DNA of 64,000 nucleotides, from contig JAVMKO010000003.1 of NCBI GenBank assembly GCA_032164245.1, positions 139,427,259-139,491,258 of the forward strand, given 5' to 3'. This document shows positions 1 to 9,592 of the stretch, one piece after another. A program made the translations under genes and the position numbers. Each line of letters begins with the position of its first letter. Position 1 is the first letter of the stretch. Source of the DNA: Sternotherus odoratus (taxonomy: Eukaryota > Chordata > Testudines > Kinosternidae). The notes beneath the pieces were generated by a model. The model was not told the origin of the DNA. It made no database searches and was given only the letters and a program-made list of their open reading frames with translations.

Positions 1-1540
1 AAGCCATCCAGCCTGGCAGAGCACTTTTCTGCATTTCTTTAGGAATACGTGGCTTGAAAAGCAATACAGAACTGGATCAGTGCACTGTTTATCTATGTAA
101 AGAAAAATGAGGCATGTAATAACAGGTCAGTAGTGCCAATATATTTAGAAGATACTTTTATAGTTACCAGCCGAACTGTAGCAATTGGAATACTAGGCAA
201 GAAGCAGACGGTATATACAAAAATAATGACTATCAGCACTTTCATAGATCTTTGGACCTTGTTCCTTTTAGCCAATTTCCTTTGCTTTAGCTTCAAGATA
301 ACATTGAAAATACAGAACATGATGATGCCTAAAGGTAGAAAAAATTAAAGAAAGAATAATATTGCATGCCATGTGTCTGCGGCCTGTGGTTCAAGACGAG
401 AGTTGTAGCTTTGACATGCACTGTTCTTACTCTGATTATGTTTCAAGATAAACACATGGCTGTTCATCAGTGTAACTATGATCCAAAGTGCAATTGCTAC
501 TTTTGCAGCACAGGATGTTGATATTTTACTCAGTTGGTGGTGAGGATGAACCACTTTAACGTAGTGATCCATTGCAATGGCAGTGAGAAATACAATGCTT
601 GCTGTCCTGTTCATTGACAACATGAATAGGTTGACCCTGCAAAATGTGTCTGTGAAGACCAGGGCCGGCGACAGAAATTTGGGGGCCCCCTACTCTGATA
701 GTTTGGGGCCCCCCAGCCCAGCCAGGCCCCCTCCAGCCCAGCCGACAGCAGCTGGGGGCCCCCCAGCCCAGCCGGGGCCCCCCCAGCCCAGCCGACAGTG
801 GCTGGGGGCCCCCCAGCCCAGCTGCCCCCCCCCAGTCCAGCCGACAGCGGCTGGGGCCCCCCCAGCCCAGCCGCCCCCCCCCAGCCCAGCCGGCGCCCCC
901 CCCAGCTGACAACGGCTGGGGGCCCCCCAGCTGACAGCGGCTGGGGGGCGCCCAGCCCAGCCCAGCCGGCGCCCCCCCTCCCCGCCCCAGCTGACAGCTG
1001 GCCGCAGCTAGGAGCGAGCGCCTGGGAGCAGCGAGCAGCGTGAGCTGCCCTTGCTGCTCCCTCCCTCCCTCCCCCCCTCCCCGGACTGAGCCGTTGCTGC
1101 CGTCCGGGCTCACTGCTCGGCCGGGGATGCACGCTCGTCCGGGGGAGAGCCGCGCCGGATGACTATGGGTAGAGCTGTACCGGGGCCCCCCTAAAGGGCG
1201 GGGCCCGGTACAGCTCTACCCGTAGTACCCCCCTGTCGCCGGCCCTGGTGAAGACACAGACTTCATTCTTCATGTAGTAATGGATACGAAATGGCAAGTT
1301 GATTATCAGGAAGAAATCAGCCATCACCAAGCTGAATAAATACATGGTGCTTGATGACCAGAGATTCCTGTAGGAGCAAAAGATGCCCAAAGCAATGCCA
1401 TTTCCAACAAGTCTTATGGCAAACTCCACAACAAGCACAGGAGCAGTAATCACTGAAATTGTGGCAACTCCCACTGTTGTCATGTTGCTCATCGCTGCGA
1501 ATCTGGAGATCTTGCTGTTTTTTAAATGTCTGCAGCCCAC
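1..1540 (-). pseudogene. OXER1: OXER1-like G-protein-coupled receptor pseudogene
   Basis: This is a single-exon class A GPCR read leftwards. The N-terminal piece (1540-1248) holds TM1 with GNGIALGIFC and TM2 with LFSLVMADFFLI. After the hAT insertion the frame resumes with FCRVNLFMLSMNRTAS (TM3) and VFLTAIAMDHYVKVVHPHH, where the usual DRY motif reads DHY. It continues through TM4-TM6 (VYTVCFLPSIP). The NRTAS-VFLTAIA block and VYT-CFLPSI favour OXER1 over the related HCAR and GPR31 receptors; OXER1 binds 5-oxo-eicosanoids. Lesions: a 588-bp hAT element after the extracellular-loop cysteine region; an in-frame TAA just inside TM5 (near 342-344), where relatives have Glu; and a TAG in TM7 (near 90-92) just before INSAL, with the following DP motif replaced. 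The same frame continues across both stops, so they are point nonsense changes. The C-terminus runs off the window. Confidence is high for a receptor pseudogene and moderate-high for OXER1, helped by HAAO on the same strand upstream. Confidence 0.85.
660..1247. mobile_element. hAT non-autonomous element inserted in OXER1
   Basis: The terminal inverted repeats CAGGGCCGGCGACAG and CTGTCGCCGGCCCTG are exact complements. They are flanked by the identical 8-bp target duplication gtgaagac (652-659 and 1248-1255), which is diagnostic of hAT superfamily integration. The interior is very GC-rich, with repeated GGGGCCCCCCAGCC-type modules, and no transposase frame is visible; the long open frames here are compositional artefacts. 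A large near-palindrome around 1165-1227 (GTAGAGCTGTACC against GGTACAGCTCTAC) sits close to the right end. Related copies are at 3055-3656 and 11381-13833. Confidence 0.93.
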
Positions 1541-2235
1541 AGTTGGATGGCAAGTTGAGATGCTTGAAAATACTTGCCAAGTGTCTCCAAAATACAGGAA
1601 ATGTGGTGAAATTTCAAGAAATGGTATTTGTATGTAAAAAATGAGTCTATACCAACAGGAGACACTCTCTGAAAGTGTCTAGAGATATCATCTTATCAAT
1701 AGATTGTGAAATACTTTCTGGTCACTGATGCAGCTTTGTCATGGAGAACAGAGGTGATAGTGCTGTTTTAGGACTAAACTGAAGCAAAATTTAGATTGCA
1801 TCTGAAGTTCTCCTTTTCTTCTTCTATTGGCTTGTCCGTCTGCCTCCTCCACTAAGAACTAGTCTAAGATCACAGATCCCTTTGTACAGGACACCCAACC
1901 AAATCTGTATGCTTTATATAGTATGTTTATTATTTTGCAAGTACACAGAAGGATTTCGTTTTCATTATTCTTTGCATGCGATTTTTGCTATAGAAACATA
2001 AGGGCAAAAGAACTGCCATACTGGATCAGACTAGTCGTCTGTCTCATCCGGTATCCTGTCTCCGAGAGGGGCCAGCACCAGCTGCTTCAGGGGAACGTGC
2101 AAGAAACCTGCTAAGGCAGCTATCAAATAACCTGCCTATGGAGAAAGTTCCTTTCTATCCCCCATCAGTAGTTGTTGGCTTATGTCCTGAAACATGAGGA
2201 TTTTATAAATCTTCCACACCATTCTCCCAAACCAA
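1541..2235. other. Intergenic DNA with one ancient repeat
   Basis: No gene is seen. About 1994-2130 (starting GAAACATAAGGGC and including GCCATACTGGATCAGAC) resembles a degenerate interspersed repeat shared by many amniotes, plus strand. The rest looks unique, including the DNA upstream of the OXER1 pseudogene. Confidence 0.5.
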
Positions 2236-2700
2236 TGTTTTGCAAATATGGCCATGACCACCTCCTGGGTGGTGAAGGGGTGGGGCCAACCATTGGCCCC
2301 TCCCTCCTTGTTGCTCCTGGATGGGCCACCTGCACTGCCTCAGGAGAGAGACAGGGCACAACATTGCAGGAGCGGTGGGGGGAGCTGGCCCCAAATGCCG
2401 ACTCTTCACCCTGACCACGCAGCAGCGAGTGCTAGTTCCAGCCACGCAGTAGACACCAGGCCCTGTCTCTGGCCATGAAACAGTGGGGCTCAACATCCAC
2501 CCCCATTGCCCCTGTATCCATCCAGGCCCCCAATGCCTCCCACTGCCCTGTATCCATCTCCCACCCCCCAGGACCCTGCTGCCTTCCTGGCTCTGCATCC
2601 ATTCCCCCCAGTGCCCCGGGATCTCACTGCTTCTCCCGGCCCTGCATCCATCCCATCATTGCCTTTGGCCCCTTGTGCCTCCCGTCCTGTGTAGGGCTCA
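2236..2700. repeat. Pyrimidine-rich degenerate tandem repeat
   Basis: From about 2480 the plus strand has loosely repeated units of roughly 30-45 bases containing CCCTGTATCCATC or CCTGCATCCATCC, separated by C-runs. Open frames on both strands follow from this composition and show no protein features. Confidence 0.5.
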
Positions 2701-2722
2701 ATGGGTTCTGGGGCTGAGCAAA

Positions 2723-2808
2723 GTGATATTAACAAACAAGCATCACTTTTCATAGCAGACTGACTAGCTGTCTGTGAAAAGTGGTACTTGTATGTTTTTT
2801 AATATCAC
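2723..2808. repeat. Short inverted repeat (hairpin)
   Basis: Arms 2723-2760 and 2770-2808 are inverted copies, starting gtgatattaa and ending ttaatatcac, with a 9-base loop and a few mismatches. A third partial copy of atcacttttcatagc follows at about 2809. This is probably a small fold-back or MITE-type element; the family is unknown. Confidence 0.65.
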
Positions 2809-2847
2809 GTATCACTTTTCATAGCCTCTCAGGTAGCTACTAAGGGC

Positions 2848-3054
2848 ATGTCTTCACTAGGACTTAACGTCAACTTTAACGACGTTAAGTCGAACTAAAC
2901 GTGTACCTGTCTTCACCTGCATGCCCTTAAAATCATTTTAAAGGGCACTCAAAATCGACTTTGTAACTCCTGCTTGACGAGACAAGTAAGGCTAAAATCG
3001 ACTTCTCTACGTCTATTGTCAGTAAGTGAAGAGGCATCTGATGTTAAGCCTCCG
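2848..3054. mobile_element. Harbinger-like terminal fragment
   Basis: The stretch begins with GGGCATGTCTTCACTAGG, similar to the termini of the MITE at 59310-59610. It is followed by short inverted motifs (acttaacgtcaa/ttaacgacgttaagt) and repeated AAAATCGACTT. It is cut off by the GC-rich hAT copy to its right. No target duplication could be assigned. Confidence 0.45.
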
Positions 3055-3656
3055 AGCAGCCCCGTGGACCCCCCCCCCCGCCTGCCCAAACTGCTCCGCG
3101 AACCCCCCCGCTCGCCCAAGCAGCCCCGCGCTGGCCCCCCCGCTCGCCCAAGCAGCCCCGCGCCGGACCCCCGCCCGCCCAAGCAGCCCCGCGCCGGTCT
3201 CCCCCGCCACGTACGCAGATCGTGCAGGGCCCCCCCCGGTCTCCCGCCGCCCGCGGGGGCCCTCCCCGGCCGGTCTCCCGCCGCCCGCGGGGGCCCTCCC
3301 CGGCCGGTCTCTCGCCGCCCACGGGCCCTGCCTCCCCGGCCGGTCTCTCCCCCCCCCGGCCGGTCTCCCGCCGCCCGCGGGCCCCCCTGGCCGGTCTCCC
3401 GCCACCCGCGGGGCCCAACCCCCGCATACGCTCTGGCCGCAGGGCCCGGCCGGGAGAAGCAAAGGGGGGCGGGGGGAGGCTGCTGGGTGCCAGGGGAAGG
3501 GGCTGATGAGCGCTGCCTGGAGCCGCGCCTTGCTCAAAGGCCCGGCGACAAGGGGGTACAGCTGCGTACCGGGCCCACCCTGGATTTAAGGCCCCCCCCC
3601 TTAAGTCCGGGGCCCAGTACAGCTGTATCTGTTGTTCCCGCCTGTCGCCAGCCCTG
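3055..3656. mobile_element. 5'-truncated GC-rich hAT element with two minisatellites
   Basis: The right end CTGTCGCCAGCCCTG (to 3656) and the subterminal palindrome at about 3555-3630 match the hAT copies at 660-1247 and 11381-13833. No left inverted repeat is visible. Two tandem arrays fill it: about four units of roughly 35 bp around CCCAAGCAGCCCCGCGC (3065-3200), then about six units around CCGGTCTCCCGCCGCCCGCG (3235-3410). Long open frames on both strands are GC-driven and have no recognisable domain. Confidence 0.75.
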
Positions 3657-3710
3657 CCCACAAATGCCCTCCGCTCCCGCAAAACAATAGTATAGAAAGG
3701 CAGGGAAACA

Positions 3711-4469
3711 GTGCTTGTCCCCGCGACTCACCATGCCCGGGGATCCGTGGGTACCTCTGTGTGTGATATGGCTTATTTGGACAGGGAAACTGCACAGAGA
3801 TTCATGGAATGCGTGGGACTCCCTAATACTGTCTGTTGCAAACAATGGGATCTTTTGTGTTTTAACTGTGAACTTGTAAATTCCCCTAGCTTTGTCCTTG
3901 ACATCAACGTCACCAGTGTTATCTGTGGCTCAAAAACTAAGGAGAATTCGAAGCAGACAGAGGAATTGCTTCTGAAGCAAGTTCTGGAACAGGCATCAAT
4001 GGACAACCGCACTGACAGCCACCAGAGGGAGGAGTAGAGGAAGCATAGGGAACAGCGGAGGGAGGAACAGATGCAGCTCAGGGAGATAGCTCGCGAACAG
4101 CGTGCTGAGAAGCGCGCTGACAAGCTGCTTAGAGTATTAGAGCTGCAAGGAGAGACTCTGCAGCGGATCGCTGCCATTCAGGAGCAGCAGCCCCCTGCTT
4201 GCCACCCCCATTGTCACTTGCCCCCTAACCCTTCCCCTTCTGGCCCTCTGGCCCCTTCAGGCCACTGACAACAGCTGCCTGGTTATTACCACCCACAGCT
4301 GCCTCCAACCCCCCTCTCTTTACCGACCAACCCACAGACCCAGCACCCTTATCCATTGCACTCAATCCCTACAAACAATCATCATCACCCTCCGCAAATG
4401 GGGTTGGGGGAACACAGCAATTCGGAGGGCATTGGAGGTTATGAGTCCAGGACATACGCCAATCTCTGA
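3711..4469 (+). pseudogene. Harbinger accessory (Myb/SANT-type partner) protein, broken
   Basis: A frame opens at 3711, with a second candidate Met at 3768 (MAYLDRETAQRF). It is interrupted by TAG at 4035-4037 and TGA at 4266-4268, yet stays in one frame to TGA at 4467-4469. The middle is a charged coiled-coil rich in R/E/Q (RKHREQRREEQ, REIAREQRAEKRADKLLR), followed by a Pro/His/Gln-rich tail ending ESRTYANL. This order matches the C-terminal half of the DNA-binding partner that Harbinger elements encode alongside the transposase, where it helps nuclear import and terminus recognition. No N-terminal trihelix/Myb domain is seen, so the first half was probably lost or lies left of the hAT copy. 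Two nonsense codons make it non-functional. The family call rests on context plus composition. Confidence 0.6.
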
Positions 4470-4741
4470 TTGACCCCTTCCCACCCCAATTGCACACTCC
4501 CCTCCTCATACCCCAATTGCACACTCCCTCCTCACACACCCCAATTGCACACTCCCTCCTCCCTTACACATTTTACTGGTTTTCAACTTTTATTTCAAAG
4601 TATGAGAAAGCTGTTCAATAAATGAATTCTTTTTAATAAATGGGTTTTCTGTATTCAGTGCGAAAATGTATGTAATAGGTACAGAAAAGCAAATGCCTGA
4701 TCCTATAACAGACTGCTCCCTCCCTCCCTCCGCAATTCCCA

Positions 4742-6005
4742 TTAGAACTCGCTTTCAGCCTCAAAATGCTCCTTCAAGGCTTCCCTGATCCTTGTACCCT
4801 TGTGCTGGGCCCCTCTAATAGCCCTGCTCTCTGGCTGTGTATACATGGCCTCCAGCTGTTGAACCTCTGAGGTCCATGCCATAGTGAAGCCTTCTCCCTT
4901 CCGCTCACAGAAATTATGTAGGGCACAGCACGCGGAAATAACCGCGGGGATACTTCCCTCTGCCAAGTCTAGCTTGCTATAAAGGCATCTCCAGCGGGCT
5001 TTAAGACGCCCAAAAGCACACTCCACAGTCATTCGACAGCGGCTGAGCCGGTAGTTGAACCTTTCCTGGCTGCTGTCCAGGCTCCCCGTGTAGGGTTACA
5101 TGAGCCAGGGCATTAGAGGGTAAGCGGGATCACAAAGAATCACTGTGGGCATTTCCACTTCCCCCACGGGGATTCTCTGGTCTGGGAAAAAAATGCCTTC
5201 TTGCAGCTTCCTGAACAGGCCGGTGTTGCAGCAGATGCGTGCGTCATGCACCTTTCCCGACCAGCCTGCATTAATGTCAGTAAAATGCCCACGGTGATCC
5301 ACAAGTGCCTGAAGAACCATGGAGAAGTACCTCTTTCGGTTAATGTACTGTTCTGCTAGGTGGTCGGGGGCCATAATAGGTATATGGGTCCAATCGATCA
5401 GCCCTCCACAGTTAGGGAACCCCATCTGCTCAAAGCCAGCCACGATGTCACGCATGTCACCAAGAGTCACGATTTTTCGTAGCAGGAGGCAATTAATGGC
5501 CTTGCACACTTCCATCAACATGACTCCAACGGTCGACTTCCCCACCCCAAAGTGGTTGGCCACCGATTGGTAGTTGTCTGGGGTGGCCAGCTTCCAGAGT
5601 GCTATAGCCACCCGCTTCTCCACCGGGATGGCAGCTCTTAGTCTGGTGTCCTGGCGCTGCAGGACGGGGGGGGGGGGGGGGGGCGAGTTCAGCACACAGT
5701 CCCATGAAAGTGGCTTTTCTCATGCGAAAGTTTTGCAGCCACTGCTCATCGTCCCACACTTGCAAGACGATACGATCCCACCAGTCAGTGCTCGTTTCCC
5801 ATGCCCAGAAGCGGCATTCCACGGTCATGAGCATGTCCGTTAAAGCGATGATCAGTTTAGTGTCCAATTTGTTCCTCGGGTCGAACTCGTCTTCTTCACC
5901 AGACTCATTACTACTGTCACGGTCCATTTCAAGAAGGAACTCCGCCACGCAGAGAGTTGTGCTGGTGACACTAGCCAGCATGCTCCTCAGCAGTTCGCGA
6001 TCCAT
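4742..6005 (-). pseudogene. PIF-Harbinger (HARBI1-like) DDE transposase, broken
   Basis: The frame starts at MDRELLRSM (6005). The N-terminal part runs to about 5685 (WDDEQWLQNFRMRKATF). A run of about 16 G/C bases at 5669-5684 then shifts the frame by one. The next segment (5695-5096) carries a helix-turn-helix (NYQSVANHFGVGKSTVG), the first catalytic Asp in GGLIDWTHIPI, and the second in DINAGWSGKVHD, which are DDE_Tnp_4 hallmarks. After PLMPWLM an in-frame TAA (about 5093-5095) stops it, then the same frame continues as MTVECAFGRLKARWRC with the catalytic Glu, ending EHFEAESEF at 4742. All three catalytic acidic residues survive, so the decay is one homopolymer shift plus one stop. The enzyme would have cut and pasted this element with 3-bp duplications. 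Confidence 0.88.
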
Positions 6006-6353
6006 TAGGGCATAGGAAAACGGAAGACGGAGCACGCGTGCCTTGCTGAAACCATTGAGAGATGGCACCCGAGGTGGCCGGAAACACAGGGATTGCTGGG
6101 ATATGACACAAAGCATCACGGGGAGTTGGAACCGGATGCAGAATGGCCGCAAGTGACGCCCCCCCCTTCCCACAAGGCATTGTGCCAGATTGGGAAGAGG
6201 TGCTCTGTGGGATACCTGACCTATTGCGCTACTCTCAGTGCTGCCAGAAGCGCCACCAATGTGGCCATGCTTCAGCGCTGCCAGGTCTGAGTGTGCACAC
6301 GCTGCATATGGGACGCGCTATAACCAAACGCGCTATAATCCTGTAGTGTAACC

Positions 6354-7088
6354 TAACGCAGAATTACCAGGCCTGTTGTTCCCAAGGAATAGTACATACC
6401 AGCTTGTAGGATTCAACTCAGGATCACCACTTTGCTTAACCCCCCCCCAGTGCTTAGGTATACAAGAATAACAAGAATAAGTTTATTATCAAAGAATAGA
6501 AACTGGAGATCAATAATTACATACAAAACAAAATCCTAACATGCTTTCTAGAGACTAAACTTCACTAACAAGTTAACCTCCTGTCGAAATAAGCTTATTT
6601 CACCTGAAGTTCTCGCCAATGTTTTCAACCAAGCCTGGTTGAGACTGATTTTTCATGAAGCCAATTGGTACCTGGGTCATGCCTTCATATTAGATTTGGC
6701 TTCAAACTAGAGTTCCTATTCCATGGTGGGCTGCCAGGAGCTTGGCAGACAAGCTGGCAGGAAACCAGACAGGTTGCCAATGAAACCCTGTCTAGCAGGT
6801 GGGGTTCTGTCAGAAATCTGCCCAGTTTCATTGTATACTTTTGTTGAAATCAATATGTTCCCATGGAACATTTCAGTTTGGACAAATTGGTATTTTCTTA
6901 TGGAAAAATGTTCCATTAGAAAATTTCTGACCAGCTCTACTGTGACTCTGTGGTCATAGAATTTGCTGTGGAATTCAGATTTGTACTCTAGAAGCAAAAG
7001 TTTCATTTTAAAGTGTTTTTATCCATTATGGATGTAAACAAAGTCTTGAAAATGTGAAATGAGTATAAAACTGATTGAAAACCCATAC
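6354..7088. other. Intergenic; possible minus-strand LTR fragment
   Basis: About 6360-6665 resembles a degraded LTR: a minus-strand AATAAA-type signal (tttatt near 6480) and A-rich stretches, without clear ends. About 6665-7088 has no recognisable feature. Confidence 0.3.
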
Positions 7089-7475
7089 TGGCCAGGAAAG
7101 AGTTAGCCAGCGTACATGAGCTCGGTTAGCCCCACCTCACTACACCTGAAATAGGCATTGGCTCTGGGAAAGCTTAAAAGGAGAGAGCCCAGTTCAGATG
7201 GCAGCTGGCTGGGAGGGAGAGCTGATCGAGCAGACTTCCCTCAGAGCTACTTGGGCCAGGAACTGCTTAGAGACCGCTGCCTTTCAGAGTTTCTCTGAGG
7301 GAAGGGAAGTTAGGAGATTGTTTGGATTTGCTGCTGGTGATTGACTTGTTGCTGAGTATGACTTCTGGAGGTGATGCCCTGCCTAAGGGGGATGATAACT
7401 AAATAAAAACCATTTTTGTCGTCTTAAATGGGGGTCCGGAAGTGGTTGCTGTGAGCCCAAGAGCAAGATTGTTAC
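7089..7475 (+). mobile_element. Solo LTR-like element
   Basis: The segment starts TGGCCAGG and ends TTGTTACA. It has an AATAAA signal at about 7402 followed by a short R/U5-like stretch, and a purine-rich promoter-like region. The 5-bp flanks do not match, so the ends are approximate. It resembles the LTR-like segment just downstream in layout. Confidence 0.5.
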
Positions 7476-7772
7476 ACTGATGTAGCAGTGATTTCCTGAC
7501 TCTGCAGCCTCCTGAGAGGAGAGATCTGCCCATTTGCTTTCAATTTCTTGTGCTGTGAACACTGACACACAGAGGAGACAAGTCCAGTATCAGTGGGGTT
7601 CACTACTTCACTGCCGATCAGTTTAGTAAACACTTCTAACTAATTTTCTTATTCCACAATCCAAACTGCCAGCCCAGGTGCTAAAGCCCCAAAGGTCCCC
7701 TGTCAGCAGCTGCCAATCTTCCAGCTTCATCCTGGCTAACTTCTCTGATGCACTTAGACACCTGCCCGACTC

Positions 7773-8219
7773 TGACGTGGAAGGGGTTAGAACAAGCCAG
7801 AGAGGCTATGCAGAGGCCCAGCCAATCATGGAAGGGCTTATTGGGAGCCAGTGAAGTGGAGGCTTGAAAGCAGCCTATAAGGGCCCAGACTGGACCCTAT
7901 AAGAAGGCTGCAGGGCAAAGAGGAGGGGAGTCTTTACCAGGAGGGCAAAGGGAGAAGAACTAGTGCTTAGAGCTGCAGCTAAGACAGGAGCAGCAGAGGC
8001 TGCTGGTCCCCCTCAAGTGGGAGAAGAGCCAATGGAGCACGTACAGCCAAAGGGCAATGTCCAGAAGTGGATGCCGCAGTCCGGGAGTGACGGGGCTCAG
8101 ACGGTGGAGACCAAGAAAGTAACAGAGGGTGAGACTCCACTAGCAAAGCCGTGACACTGAAATAGCTAATTCCCCAACCAAGAGGAGGTGCCACTGTGGT
8201 GAGTATACACCCTGTTACA
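7773..8219 (+). mobile_element. LTR-like element
   Basis: It starts TGACGTGGAAGG and ends CCCTGTTACA. A TATA-like GGACCCTATAAGAAGG lies near 7892-7907. The flanking pentamers gactc and cactg do not match well, so it is an old or partial LTR. The 63-codon open frame inside has no recognisable domain. Confidence 0.45.
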
Positions 8220-8755
8220 CACTGTCAATGTACCATGTGCGGCATGTTGGAAACTGAAAATAGGAGTGCAGTGTAAAATAAATGGAATTTACTATCGATT
8301 GGACTTTTTAATGTTCAATCTAAAAATGGAAGTTTCTTTATTGACTCTATCTGAAGTTGCTGCAGAATTTTCATCAGAATGCCGCAAAATATAGGTCTAA
8401 TTTGCTGTAGAGAATGTAGACCCTTGGTTATGTCCTGCATGATATCTTCTCCCTGGTGAGTCTGTTTTCAGTGAAGTAGAGTCAGAATTCTTCGTTGCAG
8501 GTTAAGCAAGCTGTCCCTTCTTATCAATTGTAGTGCCTTGATGCACTAGATGAGATTGAGGCACTGTTGTGCTACACGTGATACACACTCACAGTAAAAG
8601 AGTCCCTGTCCCAAAGAGCTTTCTATTATATATAATAATAATTATTATTCCCATTTTACATATGGTGAGCTAAGGCAAAGAGAAATGAAGCAACACAGGA
8701 GTAGACGTGGGAATGATCTCATGGTCCTCAGGAAACAGCACATTAATCATACCAC
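8220..8755. repeat. Intergenic; MIR/CORE-SINE-like relic
   Basis: About 8535-8755 contains CCCATTTTACATATGG, GAGCTAAGGC and CTCATGGTCCTCAGG in an order recalling ancient MIR-type SINEs. An AT microsatellite lies at about 8627-8650. Nothing is seen in 8220-8530. Confidence 0.45.
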
Positions 8756-8760
8756 CAGCC

Positions 8761-9592
8761 TGTTGGAAGAAGAACAGAGGTGGATTTGAGTAGATGGGCT
8801 TCTTTATTGTTCCCCTGGATCCAGTTGTTCAGTAAGCACTGGATTAGTTACATCGTACTCTTTTTATTTACATTAGTATGTAAATTTCTACATTTATTAC
8901 AACACCCCCTCCCCCAAACCCTTCTGGAGTAATATGAACCCCCCATACAATGAATATTGATAACCCTCTACTGAATATAATTATTCCCACCCCTGGTTAC
9001 TATTTACCTCATTAGCATGTTCTACCGATAAGCTTTACTTTGAAGATGCACTTCTTTGCTATAGCAGAGGTAACAAAGTCCTGTGGCACCTTAAAGACTA
9101 ACTATAAAGTTTTGAAGCATAAGCTTTCGTGGGCTAATACCCACTTCGTTGCATCCGACGAAGTGGGTATTAGCCCACGAAAGCTTATGCTTCAAAACTT
9201 TATAGTTAGTCTTTAAGGTGCCACAGGACTTTGTTACCTCTGCTATTCCAGACTAACACTGCTACCTCTGATTCTTTGCTATAATTGCAGTTATGAACTC
9301 CTTGGATCAGCAGTTTGCAGGGGAAGGAGAGAGGAGCCATGACCCAGGGCTTGCTTATATAGATGGGAAAGGAAGGGAGGAAGAAAATGCTTCTTTACCC
9401 AAAAGGTATTCTTTAGATCCCCACAATTCTTATGCAGCTGCAACACTTATTAATTTTTAACAAGGAGAAGGGAGGAGAAAGGGGTAATACATTATCTATT
9501 CAGTGAAGGAACAGTGTGTGCCTGTGTCCACTCCTTCATACCACACCAGCAGTTTTTCATGTCTTTACTTAACCCTTACATAGCCCTTATTA
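8761..9592 (-). repeat. Left LTR of the 8.3-kb retroelement (its 3' LTR)
   Basis: It matches 15755-17040 along its length apart from the SINE at 9064-9271. The inner boundary is eroded: the right copy ends CCCAACA while this copy has CCCTTATTA near 9584-9592. A minus-strand TATA-like CTATATAAGC lies at about 9354-9363. Confidence 0.8.
9064..9271. mobile_element. Fold-back (palindromic) SINE inside the LTR
   Basis: A perfect 12-bp target duplication ttctttgctata (9052-9063 and 9272-9283) flanks a giant hairpin. The left arm runs from gaggtaacaaagtcctgtgg to acttcgt. The right arm is its exact inverse and continues into the SINE head on the minus strand (TAGTCTGGAATAGC). The arms are about 85 bases with a loop of roughly 8. 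The other LTR lacks it and gives the empty site. Confidence 0.9.

Larger units (their letters stand above)
3657..6353. mobile_element. PIF-Harbinger DNA transposon, decayed
   Basis: The element carries the two convergent genes expected of this superfamily: an accessory gene on the plus strand and a DDE transposase on the minus strand. The right terminus ends in GCGCTATAATCCTG then TAGTGTAACC (6353), closely similar to the right end of the MITE at 16299-16964. TAA follows, matching the usual 3-bp target preference. The left terminus is not identified; a hAT copy abuts at 3656. Confidence 0.8.

Noticed and set aside
556..1132. Overlapping frames of 110-185 codons on both strands
   Set aside because: They lie in the GC-rich hAT insert, are Pro/Gly/Ala repeats in several frames at once, and have no domain.
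2949..3690. Frames of up to 238 codons
   Set aside because: They are products of the GC-rich minisatellites and stay open on both strands by composition.
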